A program made the translations under genes and the position numbers. The notes beneath the pieces are model-generated. The model searched no databases and was not told the DNA's origin. It worked only from the letters and a program-made list of their open reading frames with translations. From NCBI GenBank assembly GCA_032158295.1, contig CM063251.1, positions 21,201,933-21,265,932 on the forward strand: 64,000 nucleotides of DNA, written 5' to 3'. This stretch comes from Pycnopodia helianthoides (Eukaryota; Echinodermata; Asteroidea; Forcipulatida; Asteriidae). Below, piece after piece: positions 21,990 to 35,334 of this stretch (positions are counted from its first letter, which is position 1; each line of letters starts with the position of its first letter).

Positions 21990-24775
21990 ATCCGGATATC
22001 TGGATGCGGGTTTAAGTATGAAACCGCACAGATGTTTGTTTGTTTTTTTACTTTTTGCATATTCCTTAGGTTTCCAACGGGTTTTCAGTTTAGAGTAACG
22101 CTGTTGTTTGTAAGTGGGACAATCATGTACATCTGATTGCCTTAGTGGTATCATGGATGTGTTGGTTGCCTTTTTGCCAGACTATCATCGTTATTAAGCA
22201 GGTGTTCTGTGTGCACCAGACTGCTCACATAAAATAACAATTTTGACCCAGACAAATAATCATGCAAGACTGACCTGATCTGTTTTTGGTGTTTTAATTG
22301 TAAAAACAAATATTAGATTAATATTATTTTAAATACAATTTGCATTTCATATTAAATCAATACAGAACATTATACTTAAAATAAATATAAAAACAGTGCA
22401 CAGCAGGACCTGTTTTTTTTTAATTGTCAAACAAATAAGAGATTAAGCTAAGTTTAAACACATTTGCATTTCATATTAAATCAATACAGAGCGTTATACA
22501 TTAAAATCAAATAAGTATACGGCAAATAAAATAGCAATAAAAATGCAAATGCGTTCACTATAATAGTGATTGTAATTAATACATTTAAGGTTGTTATTAC
22601 AATTCTTCAAATTTCGTTGTATCTACATTGCACCCCCCCTGTGTGTGTGTGTGTGTGTGTTTGGGGGGGGGGGTATGTTGGTAAACTGTGCTAAAATAAT
22701 AGATAAAGGAGCAAGAAGGAACATGTAGCTTAAACAAAAAACAAACAAATAAACACCCCAACAAACAAATCAACTCGAGAAAGAAAATGCTATGTAAAAG
22801 TATTAAAAAATAAATAGATACAAAATTGATTCTTCCTTTATTTCAGTTTTATTGGTTTAAAAGTTTAAGATTGCTCTTCTGGAAAAGAAACTGACCCCCT
22901 CCCTTCTCCCATCTTCTTCATTGGAGTGCTAAATGTACCCGTAGGTAAGAATACATGGTTTCTTACACCATACTTTTACCTCACGTACGATACCGTAAGT
23001 AAGTGCCGAGTGAAAAAAAAAAAAAAAAAAAAAAAACGCAGAATATTTTGTGTACAATGCATTTGAATGTTATTGACAAGGATGCTTGTTGTGTTCGTTT
23101 TCATTGTGTAAATATAGCCTTATAAGTTTCTTTCTACACAATGTAAACAAATAGCCTACCAAAGAATGAGTTTACAAATAGTGTATCCCAGCTCATAGGC
23201 TACACGCATCTCTGAGCTATTTTCCAACGGCACCTTCGGAAAAAAAAGAATAGAAAAAAAAGGAAAAGAAAAAAAAAAGACAAATAAACTCATTTCAATT
23301 ATCTGGAGAATAATATGGCCTGTAAATACGTGTGTGCAATGATGTGCTAATATATGATATATCTCAGACAATAATATTTCAGAAAGTGTATTATGTAAAA
23401 AGGGCTCACCGGCACATCTGGAGCAAAGCTGGTGTGATTCAATTATACGGTTTGCATGCGTGCCAAGGGGAGCCGGTGTGTACACTTTGCATTACACGGC
23501 CAGAAGTACCCGTGGCCATCATTATCTGTTGGCGATAGCTCTCTCCCAGTATCTGAAACTCTTTGCAATTCAATCGTAGTGAAGGAACAGGCATATTGCA
23601 TCAGCTGGTGTGTATATATATGCGAACGTATAATACACATAACATAAATATACATGTAACCACATTGCTAAAATATTCCCCAGTATGAAGTGGCTGTTGG
23701 TTTGTGAGGAAGATAGCTGAGGGATTTCCGTTTAGATCAAAGTTTGGTGGGTAAATGTTGCCTCGCTTTTGAATGATCGGCAATGGGAGTTACGTTTGAA
23801 GTAGTGGATAGATGTCTTAATGTCTCCAATGCCAAATGAGACATGGCTTTTAAATTGATATGATCTCAAGGCAATTCCGCTAATGTATAGCAACAATGTT
23901 TGACGTGCTATTTTCTTAGGTGTACATCCACATTACTGATACCTTGTGGAGGCGAAGTCAACGTGGATTTCGTTTTGAATGTCATTTGGTAATTTAGGAT
24001 CATAGATTTAATTATGTACATGTTGGCTTTACAATTTTTACTGTTGGGTGAGGGGGGGGGGTTGATTTGCGGCACTGTGGCTCTATCCATCGCTGATAAC
24101 GACACCAATGGGAAATTAATACAATTTTTTTGTTTTTCATTTGTCAATTTTAATCAAGGATTTAAATAATTAGATGTTTGCCTGACGATTTTCACTGGCG
24201 CGGGGGAGTGGGGGGGGGGGGGTTGATGTGTAAGATTCACGACAATGTGAGCCAGTACCGGACTATGATAATAACATCAATGGGAAATAAATACAATTTG
24301 GGGTTCTGTAATTGTATCAACCATCAAGGTTCAACAAAAGTGAAAGCATAATGAAGTTATGTCAATTTCGGTCTTCACAATCTGGTAGAGTCAATGCGTC
24401 ACATGTGCACCCAGGGTTTTCACTATAGACTTTCAACTCTATGCTGTTGTACGTTTGTGTGTGATTTGCAAAACAGTGTGTGACAATAAAGTCCAGGAAA
24501 AAAAAAAAGAAAGTCATAAGCTGACTCTTGGCAGCTAACTTGCTATGTGTGCTTCTTGTTATGGTTGCAAGTTAGCTTAATGTGGGCGTTGTTTATAAAG
24601 GAATGACACATTAAGAAATGAAAAATAAATAAATAGATAAATAAAAAATAAAAAATGCATTCGTATTGTTATGAACCATAATTTCAACGTGTTTGGAGTG
24701 GCCATTTTGTTTTAGTTATTCTATTTTTATTCAGAATGTTTGCTATTTTGACTTATTATAAATGTATTAACGCAC
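21990..24775. other. Non-coding stretch with many simple repeats
   Basis: Holds a diverged ~124-bp tandem duplication (22272-22520), (GT)n at 22640-22660 followed by a G-run, a 24-base poly-A at 23013-23036, G-runs near 24052 and 24206, and AAAT-rich sequence at 24616-24656. The 109-codon minus frame at 23156-23485 spans poly-A/T DNA and is not convincing. Confidence 0.5.
22272..22520. repeat. Diverged ~124-bp tandem duplication
   Basis: TGCATTTCATATTAAATCAA followed by TACAGA recurs with an offset of 124 bp (22341 and 22465). Similarity runs back to GACCTG at 22272 and at about 22407, with several small indels. Confidence 0.65.
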
Positions 24776-24777
24776 TT

Positions 24778-25190
24778 AAGCGTATTGCCGTCATATGAAT
24801 AAAAAATCTTTCTTATCGTGTACGTACACAAAAACTTATCGTGTACGTACACGATAAAACTTAAGTTATCGTGTACATACACAATGACCTATCGTGTACG
24901 TACACAATGCCCTATCGTGTACGTACACAATGACATCGTATACGGACACAATGACTTATCGTGTACATACAAAATGACTTATCGTGTACATACACAATGA
25001 CTTATCGTATACGTACACGATAAGCTCAAACTTATCGTGTACGTACACAAACAATTTAAGTTATTGTGTACTTTCACAACCTATCGTGTACGTACATGAT
25101 AAACTTTGATTTATCGTGTACGTATGCAATTAGTGATCGTGTACGTACAGAATAAGAAAATTGTATTACTTATGTGGCGGCAATACGCTT
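24778..25190. mobile_element. Inverted-repeat element containing a palindrome array
   Basis: AAGCGTATTGCCG at 24778 reappears inverted as CGGCAATACGCTT ending at 25190. Over 25 bases the two ends match at 21 positions (24778-24802 against 25166-25190). They bracket the palindromic tandem array exactly, with only 8-15 bp of other sequence between each end and the array. I infer a non-autonomous element whose body is the array. No target duplication is obvious; AACGCA occurs a few bases outside each end but does not abut. Confidence 0.6.
24818..25150. repeat. Array of 14 near-palindromic GTGTACGTACAC cores
   Basis: Cores start at 24818, 24841, 24871, 24894, 24917, 24938, 24961, 24984, 25007, 25037, 25066, 25086, 25116 and 25139. 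Five are the perfect self-complementary 12-mer GTGTACGTACAC; the rest differ by one to several bases. Spacings are 23 bp (seven times), 29-30 bp (four times) and 20-21 bp (twice). Most cores are preceded by TTATC or CTATC, and the one at 24841 extends to a 22-bp perfect palindrome with arms TTATCGTGTAC. Spacers are often AATGAC-like. Such cores could extrude hairpins or bind a dimeric protein; neither is shown by sequence. Confidence 0.9.
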
Positions 25191-25194
25191 CCCG

Positions 25195-25990
25195 TATGAA
25201 CGCATATATTGAGGGTTTGCTTTATCACTGTTTTTCTTTCTTTCTCTAAGTTTCTCTAAATGGGAGTTCAATTGTCTTGTTTCTAGACTTCCTGCTATTG
25301 ATCTGTGTACCTATTAGCTCTAAGTCACCGGTTCTGACGAGCAATGTTGGAATTGGGCTGTATACTCAGACATACAGCTTAAAATAATGTAACGTTTATT
25401 GACCTCAAAAAAACAATCACCAAGTGTATGGTTTAAAAAATACAACGCACTCAAAGAGGAAATATTACATATTCTTGCTGTAAAAATTGGAGTTAAATTA
25501 TTCATTAGTGCCTGATCACGTGACTACCCCCGGCGTCTACCCGCTATTACTGTTTATTGGTCATTAAAATGGTTAGAACCCGTTCTCTTCATGGGTACAC
25601 ATTATTGATGAGCAATGTAAAGCACCTCGGCTCTCCAGTCGTACCGTATATTGATGTGAGGTCTATAGGTGCTTTTGTAGTATGCGGTTATCATAATGAA
25701 AAAATGTGTCCATGTTCGACAAGAATCAAGGCAACTTGTCCATCATGTGAAGGGTAACTAGAGTTCGGCATTGGAAACGTTCTAATATGTCACGAGGAAG
25801 GGCAATTCTGTTTCAGGGATTGATGAATAAATAATACTACAAATCTAGGACGATGTAAAAAAAGATAACAAAGAGCCTTTCTCGTCACTTTCTCGTTACA
25901 TAAATGCGCAGTGCTTTATAAATGAATTACACAAGTCAGATTAAAATGTGCAATAAAAACATTGCATTGTTTAACCTAATACATTATTGA
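25195..25990. other. Non-coding stretch
   Basis: No gene or recognisable repeat. The small frame at 25557-25757 has a CPCSTRIKATCPSCEG ending but no supporting context. Confidence 0.4.
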
Positions 25991-25994
25991 GTGT

Positions 25995-26327
25995 TTAAAG
26001 GGACACGTTGCTTTCGGATTGGGCGCTTTTGGGCTATAAAAGCGTTATGAAATGAAAACGGTTGGAAATATCCCTCGAAAATGTGTGGTTTACCTTTTTA
26101 CTTAGTGAGCTAACACGGTACGCTCCATTTTGCGGAGTCAAAAATTTACTTCTACTAAATGGCGGACCGTGTTAGTTTACGAAATAAATGGAAAACCGAA
26201 CATTTTTGAGGTATATTTATGTGTGAAACATTATATTCTTCTTTTAAAACATCTTTCAACATTTCATAACAAACATTATTTTTGTTTGCCCAAAGCGCCC
26301 AATCCGAACGCTACGTATCCCGTTAAT
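25995..26327. mobile_element. Long-arm foldback element, TTAAAGGGACACGTTG type
   Basis: The left end TTAAAGGGACACGTTGC and right end inverted ACGTATCCCGTTAA, with similarity continuing inward (GGATTGGGCG on the left, CGCCCAATCC on the right), form a foldback with a centre around CCATTTTGCGG/AAATGGCGG. The full-length relative is 59096-59472. This copy has more mismatches. No coding capacity. Confidence 0.75.
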
Positions 26328-26329
26328 AA

Positions 26330-27690
26330 GCTTTGCATATAATCATTTGTTGGTTTCCTCCTAGTGCAACAAACCACACACTATTTAGGATTACATACAT
26401 CAAATATTCATCGTGTAATGTTACCAATCAAACGCAAATAGTCAGTCTAGACTGTGTATCAAATATAATTATTGTTTCCCCCGGAAGAAACTTGTTATTC
26501 AATTTTTATACAACTTCTCAATTTAAATACAAAACTACTTCAGAAACCATGGCAATAAAACGAAATAATAACTTGACCGATATATAACACTTTCGAAACT
26601 ATAATTAGTCTTGACACAGTCATTTAAAGGAGTGTCTCATTTCGCGTGGAATTTCAAAGTGGAATCATTTGTAAAAAACAGAGATGTGCTTTTCTAAGAT
26701 ATGATAGCGTTTTAAATTTATTTTGAATCGTGCAAGGAATGGTCTGCTGTCAATCATCTTCATCTTATGTGGAAACGACACAAAAGGATTAGATTAAGAG
26801 CACTCCACGATTTCTTAGTTATACCGAAAAGTCTCAAAGTATGTCCTCAAATTGGGTCCAAAACATATTAATTGAAAACTTACATCTACAAAATAAATGA
26901 ATAAGCGTCTCACTCTTTAATTGACTGAAGGTACACATCATTATCCTTTTTACCGATTTTAGCTAATAATGAATTAACCCCAAGAATTCTGTGGACTCAC
27001 CGTATAGTCTAGTGTCGTCTGTAGCGCTAAACGGAGTATTACAAAGTACCAAGAAAAAAATCTATTCTGGAGATTGGATATTATTAAAAACAGGGAGGTC
27101 CAGCCAGAGGTCTGTGTTCTCAGCAGCCTGCGAATCCATGTGCACTTTGAGAGCACTAAAATAAGAACGGAGATCCACCATTTTAACCCCACCTTGGCTT
27201 GTAGTCTTGAATCAATTGATTTACTAGAAACTCTGTCAACCCCATTGCAAATAAACTTGTACAACATCGAATCTTAATGAATACATAAGATATATCAGAT
27301 ATAATGGGATTATCGTTACAGGGGGTCAGTTTATCGTGATACTTTGAAAGTAAATTCTAACGACGCAACGGTACAGTGCGTATGAACCAGTTCTGAAGCT
27401 CGTTTATTTTAATGGGTACCCGACTAATTTAGCCACACTCTTTCAAACTAAGCACCGAATATTGATGGAAATGCGTTTGGCACTTTAGTGTTATCACCCT
27501 CAGACGGGTTGCTCTGCAATTTCAGCAAAATAGCTTAATCGGAGTCTATTATTTGGTTGAAGTCCGAGACGTTATGGCCTAGAAATATTCATCACAAAAC
27601 ACAACGTGTCAAAGCATGGTCATACTGAGTAATGCAGCTTGTTCACTGAAAGATGACTCCACGGTGGTGGTCCGTTACTGCTATTATTAG
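26330..27690. other. Non-coding stretch
   Basis: No gene supported. The 97-codon minus frame at 26974-27267 and its plus-strand partner show no known motif. Confidence 0.4.
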
Positions 27691-27693
27691 CAA

Positions 27694-28003
27694 GGCCCAA
27701 TGTCATAGAGCTGCTTAAGCAAGAAATGTTGCTGAAATATTAGCAGGATACCAGTCAAATATGCTACATGCGACATGGCATCTTGGGTGGTAGCCTCAAT
27801 CTGGTAAGCATATTTTTGTTGTGCTTAGCCACATTTCCATCTTATTGCTTAACAGTTTTCTGCTGAGCAGATTTAAGCAGAATTCCAGGCACAAATTGTA
27901 CGTACATGTGACATGGTAGGTTGGCTTGTCACCTTATTCTGGTAAGCATAATTTGGTTGTGCTTTGCTACTTTTTGTACTTAATAGCTCTATGAAAGTGG
28001 GCC
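27694..28003. mobile_element. Short element with GGCCCA..TCATAGAGCT inverted ends
   Basis: Left GGCCCAATGTCATAGAGCTG and right complement GGCCCACTTTCATAGAGCTA match at most positions. Two internal copies of a TCTGGTAAGCATA-containing phrase (about 27801 and 27940), with nearby GACATGG, suggest an internal duplication. Inferred MITE. Confidence 0.65.
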
Positions 28004-28470
28004 AAGGCTAAATACCTGTCCGCACAGCGTTTCCAGCATCGGTTAAAATATGTTGCCTTGAATACGATTACTGTTTTGTATTATATGTTGCAAATCAAAG
28101 TTTATGAATGCCTATAATACCTAAGCCAACGAACGTCCAAGGTTGGATTGTCATTGTGAATGTGGGTTTTCAGGTAATATGCATTTATCAACAAGCACCA
28201 CGGCTCAATTTCTTGGCTCTAGCTTACAGCAGAATGTTGTGCTTGTTACACACTACAGCCCGTAGAATCATACCGGTATGCGTTTACAGGGCATCGTAAG
28301 CGAAGATCTATGCGGTAAGCAGTGTAACGAAATTAGACCTCCATGTTCCAGATTAAACCCCATGTTTTCCATGCACTGTTTTTGCTGTGTGTTCATGGCA
28401 GTATTCACTCGTCTTATATTTTTCATAAATAGGTTAAAGTCACCTTTGAAAATAAATAATAGATGTAGGT

Positions 28471-28870
28471 TTAAAGGGAGGGTATACCTTTGGTAGTTAC
28501 TCCAAAAATCAATGACCATAAAAAAACTTGCTTGGTAAGAAGCGCTGCAGCTGTTGGCAATGTTTAACATTTTGAAAAACAATTTCCTTCAAATGATCAG
28601 AATGCGGTTTTAGAGAGATGGATTCAAAACATTTCAATCTGAGAAACGTTTCTGCATGAAACGTTTCTCAGATTGTATTCCAATTACGGATTATTCTTCC
28701 TGAGTGGACTCAACCGCTCCAGATTTTCGGCGATATCTCAAAAACGCTACCTGTACCACCTTTTGAAGTGAAATTTAGTTTTAGGTTAGTTTTCTGGTAT
28801 ATATATCTACATTTTATGTGGGATTAAAACAATCGAACAGTTAAAAAAAAAAGGTATACTTTGCCTGTAA
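28471..28870 (+). mobile_element. TTAAAGG-type element, subgroup C
   Basis: Starts TTAAAGGGAGGGTATACCTT and ends AGGTATACTTTGCCTGTAA. Same order of blocks as 15396-15783, with the central CTGAGAAACG..CGTTTCTCAG hairpin conserved and slightly better paired here. An insertion (CTACCTGTACCACC) is present after GGCGATATCTCAAAAACG. Confidence 0.8.
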
Positions 28871-29194
28871 TCCGACATGCAGTGTGTGAATTTGAATCAA
28901 AACATTCACAAACCATTTGTGCTTATTCTAGTTTTGACTGATGTGTTAAACTGATCAATGGCTAGTGTGATCAAATTACCCACTTTATCTATCTATAAAT
29001 TGTGTAATTTTTTGTATGTATCGTGGTATGCTTGAATAAAGTGTTACATTATTATGCCTGTAAAGGGGTTGACAAGAGAAAGGCATTTGACACCGAAGAA
29101 TTAATAATATCAAATAACACCCAAACCAAAATATGAACGCACCGCATTCGTGGATTTTCAGGTGTGCATTGATTCATAAACGAAATATAAAAGT

Positions 29195-30515
29195 AACGAA
29201 TACGAAACACAAGTCGAAATGAAGCGTCGAAACTGAGACAAACATCTGACAGTCAAAGCACAAACATGCGCTTATAAAATCACTAAAAACAAATCTTTCA
29301 TGCTCGGACACGTGTTGTAATATTGACTTTGAAATTTTGAAGAAGAAACGAAAATTATTGCCGTACACTGATGACATTTCCAAATCCATTCGGCTGTTTT
29401 GATTAAACTTCACACACAAGTGGATTTATAAACCTACATCTATTGATTATTTTCAAAGGTGAATTTTCAAAGGTGAATACCCAAACTAAAGTAAAAAATA
29501 TGACAAGTGAATGCTGCCATGAAATAACCCCAGTAAAACAGGGCTAGGAATTTTACATTCATGTCCACCACATAAACGGATTTGAACTCTCTCTCTCTTC
29601 GACACGAGTCTAACAATTCAGTTATTTCATTCATTGTTCAGGTGACATGGTTATCTATTGCCACGCTGTTCAATGTTACATTTGGGGTTTCGTTTTGTAT
29701 TGAAACTAGACTTTACAGTGTCAGGGTCTCCACAAACACGCCTTGCCTTCTTTTAATATCTAGGTCCATTGTGTGAAATAATTTTTAGTCAGCATAAATC
29801 AACGCAGGATATCAACCAACAACAATGTCCTGAAGATGTCAACACATGCCTATAGATTATGTTAGTGTGGCTGCCATCGCAGATATTGTCCAACCGATGT
29901 CACCCAGTTCTTGTCCCCAATCATTATATATCAAATTAGAATGTTAATTTTTACAGCACTTGTATGAAGGTCCTAATTTCACAACCGGGCCAATGATGGT
30001 ATACGAGCGAGGGAAAGGTTGATGTCTAATTGACATTGATCATGACTTCTAATAACGCGTGTACAAGTCGTAGGTGATGTCCTACGAGGCAGTAACTCCG
30101 CCAAAGGTCGTCTTTAAATTAAGGCAGAATACTCCTAGTTTGTGCTCATCGAACAACGGGTGTGGACCAAACAAGACATTATTTTCCCATTGTGTGTCGG
30201 TAATCAAATTTGTACATGGCCATCCTTGACAAACGATAATCACAATTATTATATGACCTCAATTAAAACAAACGTCCTCAACAAATTAAGTACAGACCGG
30301 GGACAGAATGTATTTTAAGATTAACATCGGAAATGTCATCAGTGTAAGGTAATTTCGTTTCTTCTATTGAATTCAAAGTTAATATACAACACGTGCCCGA
30401 GCGTGGAAGGTCTGTTTTTTTGTGGCTTTATAAACGCATGGTTGTGCTACTGAGACTGTCAGATGTTTGTCTCAGTTTTGACGCCTCATTTTGACTTGTG
30501 TTTCTTATTCATTAT
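29195..30515. repeat. 1.3-kb inverted duplication with ~190-bp arms
   Basis: The left arm (about 29195-29395) and right arm (about 30325-30515) are reverse complements with moderate divergence. Shared landmarks include GACTGTCAGATGTTTGTCTC at about 30457 and its complement at about 29236, GGAAATGTCATCAGTGTA at about 30329 and its complement at about 29365, and ACAACACGTG. The 900-bp interior has no gene. It may be a diverged DNA element with long terminal inverted repeats, or two copies of an unrelated repeat in opposite orientation. Confidence 0.7.
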
Positions 30516-30519
30516 TATT

Positions 30520-33500
30520 GTTTTTTTATTTTTTATTTTTTATTGTTAGCTTCAACAACTCTGGCGAAGGCTTGTTCTAAAGTATTATACGGTGATGCAT
30601 TTTGAACGGTCCTCGTATCTATAACTGCAACTCAAACGCAAATTATACAAACCTGTATAAATAAGCCACGGGCAAAACATTTCCCAAGTTATATTTAAGA
30701 AAGCCTCATTCGAGATCTAATTTTCTCCGGCTTTTCAGGAAATTTGATTTTCAAACCAGTCTTTCCTTTTCGGAAACAGGTTTGTCCGTAAATCAGCGCG
30801 CACTCCCTGTGCAAACGACCGGGGCATCGGTCTCATATCAACCCCCTGATTGATGCGCCAATCCCTCGCTTGACGTTTTTAATTCGGCAGAATACCAGGC
30901 GACACGTTGCAAATTGTTACAATGTGATGTTGCGTGATGTGATATGATCCGACCAGGCATCGGGATAAGATGTCATAGCGACCTGAGAGGGCGGAGTCCT
31001 TGACCGTATCGCTGGCTGCGATGAGTACACACACATCCCTGGTACGCCTTCCCTGTAGTAGGGATGCATTGTGGAGATGACCAAATCGTGTTATTACAGA
31101 AGGGCATCAATTAGAGATGAGTTCAGATTTTGTGTTGTTTAGTCTGCTAAATCAACCATATCGTGGTTTGGCCTATGACATGGATCAACCAATAATTGTA
31201 TGTGGATTGGAAGCAATAATAATGATTCCGTTTATTTACATTTTCCGGCCACTGCCATTTTGTTTTTAAAGAACGGTGTACATCTTCAACCCCCCCCCCA
31301 AAAAAAAAAACCACCCACAAAAACAAACAAACTAACAACCAAGCTAAAACAAAAATAAGTTGACGTTGTTTTTGAGCTTATTAAGGTCGAACTGGCTGAT
31401 AGACATCAAACTGTTCATAGTTTGCAAAATGATTTGAAGATTTGTCATCTGTAAAGCTTACTCCCATGAATGCGAAGTTTTAGAATCAAGAAGAATCTGT
31501 GAAACGTTCTTTCATTGCACTTTATTTCGATGCAAAAGCAAACTGTTATAAAAACTTAGACCCTTTAGTTATTCCGATGACGTCTTAAGCTGCGTACCAA
31601 ACCCTCAAAATGATAATAAACAAACAAAAAGGTCATATTTTCTCACAAAATATGATAAGATCATATTTGTTTTTTCAAAATGGTTTTAGGAATTTCACAC
31701 CCGTCAACTCCGTGTTTGTGTCTGTGTTGTATTTGGGGGGAAATATAACTAAGGCATGTGGAGGGACGTGAAGTGGTAGGGGATCTATTTTAAAACACGA
31801 CAATTGTAATCGAATACATATATTTGCCGAGCCTACCGGGAGGGGTCGATTTCATAATCCGAGAGTTTATCACAAATGCGTTTTCCAACATATCGCTTGA
31901 TACTGAGACGTGTTTCCCCCTCTCGAAGGAGGAGGAACATAACAATGCAAATTCACAAAAAGAATATTATTTTATCTATTTTAATTCATCAGTTTGGAAT
32001 CTTAGAATTAAAACAGAGACGGAGAAGGCAAGACGATGAAGACAAATGAAAACACAATTTGACAAACGTGACTTTTTTTTATTCTGGACCACCCACACGC
32101 TTGGTATAGTTTTACATCGTGCATCGTTTTTATTTTTATGCATTGGATTGATCTTTTACTCAGTGTCCATTACAAAAAAAATGCATGCAATTGAAATGTA
32201 TAGGTCCATAATATCCTAAAAGATTAGTTCATCACGTGAAGAGTAAGCTCGAAGAAGAAGCCACATCGTTTACTGAAGTAAACTCTGAATGCTAATCACT
32301 AATTAATCCAATACTTTTATAACAAGGCTGTGGACCATTTCCATGTGGAAAGTGAAACAAAAATGGTAAGAAAAAGTACACCAAAATATTGACTAGTTTC
32401 GATGAGATATGAGGGCTATGTATACACCAACTCAACTCTGAACTTGGTAGCCGCCCTCAACGCTTCCCTACATATCTAAACATACTTTGTGACAAATCTG
32501 CTTAAAAACTGCATCATCATTATGCGACCGACTGATAACATGAACAATGTTTGTTTCGTTTTGTAAACAGAGTAATGCATTCCGACTAATAATAACGACT
32601 TTGTGTATTAACCCGGACTTGGGAAGTAAAGATGTAATTTGACAAACTTGCCACTTTACATAATTGCAACAAAATGACAGTAATAGCTGTCCTTTTTTTC
32701 TATGCGAAGGGCCTCCCTGTAAAATAAATTTCTTAATATTTAACCCTTCTAAAACTCTTTAAAATTGTTTTGTCACCCCAAAGGAAGCAGTTCAGGCCAT
32801 TTACCACATTAGAAATCGGTCTAAAAATGTAGACAAACATTAGGAAATCGTCAGTGCGTCTCTCCTTAAACGCAGGAACGGTAAACAATGCAGGTTCACA
32901 TTTGCATATTTTCTTTCATGTGAAATTACTGTTGCTTTGTGCATACCATTTTTGCCTTTCTGTTTCAAACCACAATTTCCAAAATGCCAAAGACCTCCCA
33001 ACAGAACAGCCTCAGCTCCGAACTCTGAATCCAGACGCCGGTTTTTTTCCCATCTATTTTGCTGTGGTTGAGTATCATGTTTCGATGGTCGTCATTTAAT
33101 GAAAGTCGAGTTTAGTGTGATGGTACTCTTTCATTAGGCATGCTTTCCCATGGTCTTGGGGCCGTAGTGCCTTGCGTTTTAGTTTATTAGTAAACGGTTT
33201 GTGAGTTGGATCCCCCCTGTTTAAAAAGCAAATACCTGCACGTGTGGTGGGCGATGGGCCGTATGTACTTTTATTCCTTTAACAAAGTTGGGCTTACGTT
33301 ATCTGTCCTCAATCAACAGAAAGTGACTAAGGTGAGATATTGACAGCTTCAGCTTGTTTTGTTGTATTGTTTGACAACAATGGGAAATGTATTAACATGG
33401 GCGAGTAAACATTGATCTTAAAGGTTAGTTATCCAGAGTGTTGGAAAGATAATATTTTGCAACCCTCAACAATCTCTTAATATAGCCCTTAAACAAACTT

Positions 33501-35334
33501 ACTAAGACTATTTATTTTGTTGTCGATAATAAACTCTGTAGACTTTTCAACCCCGCGGTTATGGACACTTAAACAATAAGACACTCAGTCAAAAAGGACA
33601 ATTCTTGGAGAATCTAAAACCCGATAAAGGTACACATACTGATGATCACATTCCGTCCGCATCGGTGTAAGTCCCGGCGTCAGAGTTATTAATTTCTGGT
33701 TGGTTTATTAACTTACCCTTAGGCTTTGTGGTCATCAGACTTCATCTTCGTCTTCTCAGCTGGTCACTCTCCTTCTTTCTTCCTCTTGGCTCCTCGCGGC
33801 ATCATATTGTGATGTTAATGTTAAGTCTTACCCAATGCGTTTCTGATGTTATTTTAGTGCTTTTATATTTGGAGTTTTTTTTATCCCCCTTTACAGAATC
33901 TGGTGCCTTTGGCGTTACTTAACACGTGACATATCGGGTGTAGAGGGGATTCATTTTGTTTGATCACAACCGAATGACGTCAACAAAAGATGGCAGTATC
34001 TAGCTGACCCGTTTCGTTGCACACACTCCTATAGTTAAGAAATCTTTTCGCTCAAAGGTAGTTAAGTTTCGCTGAAAAAATTATCCATGCAGAAAACTTC
34101 ATGAGGTGAATGGGCGCTTTCGTTTTAAATAATTATATTACGAGCTGAAATTTGTTTGAAGACGGTCATTCATAAAGTTTAAATGATAAGCAGAGCGGAA
34201 AGGACCGTTCGGACAAATTGAAAACGTTAACAACATATTTTTTTATTTGAAATTTATTACGGTTGCTTAATTAAAACAATGTAGAAAACATTTATTGAAC
34301 CTCAGTTGGGGGGCTCCAAGAAACACTGGCAGTAATAACAGGTAGTAGATTAGTGGTAGCACAATCAAAGACGACAGTTATGACAAATAATGATGCCATG
34401 TTTCTGCCAAAGGTAGCCAAAACAAATAGCGTCATTAAAAAAGAAATTTAAGAGAGAAGGCTGTGTACAAAATAGACTGAAAGTCGGCCATAAACTTTCG
34501 GGAACCCAGAGCCACATGGATGAGTACGTGTGTTTCCATCTGCGAATACTGCGTTTGTTAGAGCGAGGGACGCTACCTTTTAGTTGAGACTTGGAGAGAA
34601 GTGACTGCACTCCAACTCACAGAGTTCTATCATAGTGACATGAATTATGCATTTCATGATTGCGCTCATATAATCCGTATGTAATCGCACCTTGTATCGT
34701 ATAATATGGCGCTGCACATGACGGCCTAGATAAACATCGGTGGGCTTACAGTTTCACCGTGAAGCGAAGACGGTGCAAAGACTTCCTTCAACAACAAAAA
34801 AAGAAGAAGATACAAAAAGGAAAACAAAATCGTCAATCATAAAAGGTGGGGTATCAGAAAAGTTTGGCACAACTCACTGCCAAGTGTCGGCCAGTGACCG
34901 CTTAATATAAATGCATATTGTTGTTTCTACATCAGCTCCAGCTGTTTTTTCTAGTTTTATTTGTATTGGATGTCAACAGCAAACACGGCCAAGGTTCTTG
35001 TCTTGGTGTTCTGCTGTCGGTTATAGTCAAAATGAAATATTCCAAATGTAGGGCTGATGACAATATCGCCCTCGACTTGCTGAAGCCCACCCCTTCGGCT
35101 TGGCGTGTTTTGATGGAGAGTAGAAATCGAACTCACTGTCTTGTAATTTTGTACTGCTAAAGGGTAACATGAATAATGTGACCCTTTCAACCTTTTACGG
35201 GTTGCTTATTGTACGGGCGATATCATTCTAGATTAGACCTTTGCAACAAATCATGCTGGAAAAGTAAGGACTGATGTTTCCAATTGTCTTGTCTAAATGA
35301 TCAAATAAAAAGCTCTCATCGTCACAACAGCGTA
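30520..35334. other. Long non-coding stretch
   Basis: About 4.8 kb without a supportable gene. Includes a T-rich tract near 30520-30545 and a C-run/A-run at about 31290-31310. Frames do not exceed 81 codons. A weak tRNA-like patch at 33150-33225 is too degenerate to call. Confidence 0.45.

Noticed and set aside
24818..25150. CRISPR-like array of regularly spaced repeats
   Set aside because: Spacers are short and repetitive, the cores vary, the context is a eukaryotic genome and no associated genes exist. A minisatellite inside an inverted-repeat element explains it.
33150..33225. Possible fourth tRNA-derived SINE head (GAGTTGGATCC resembling a B box)
   Set aside because: The A box is too poor and no continuation into a known body was seen.
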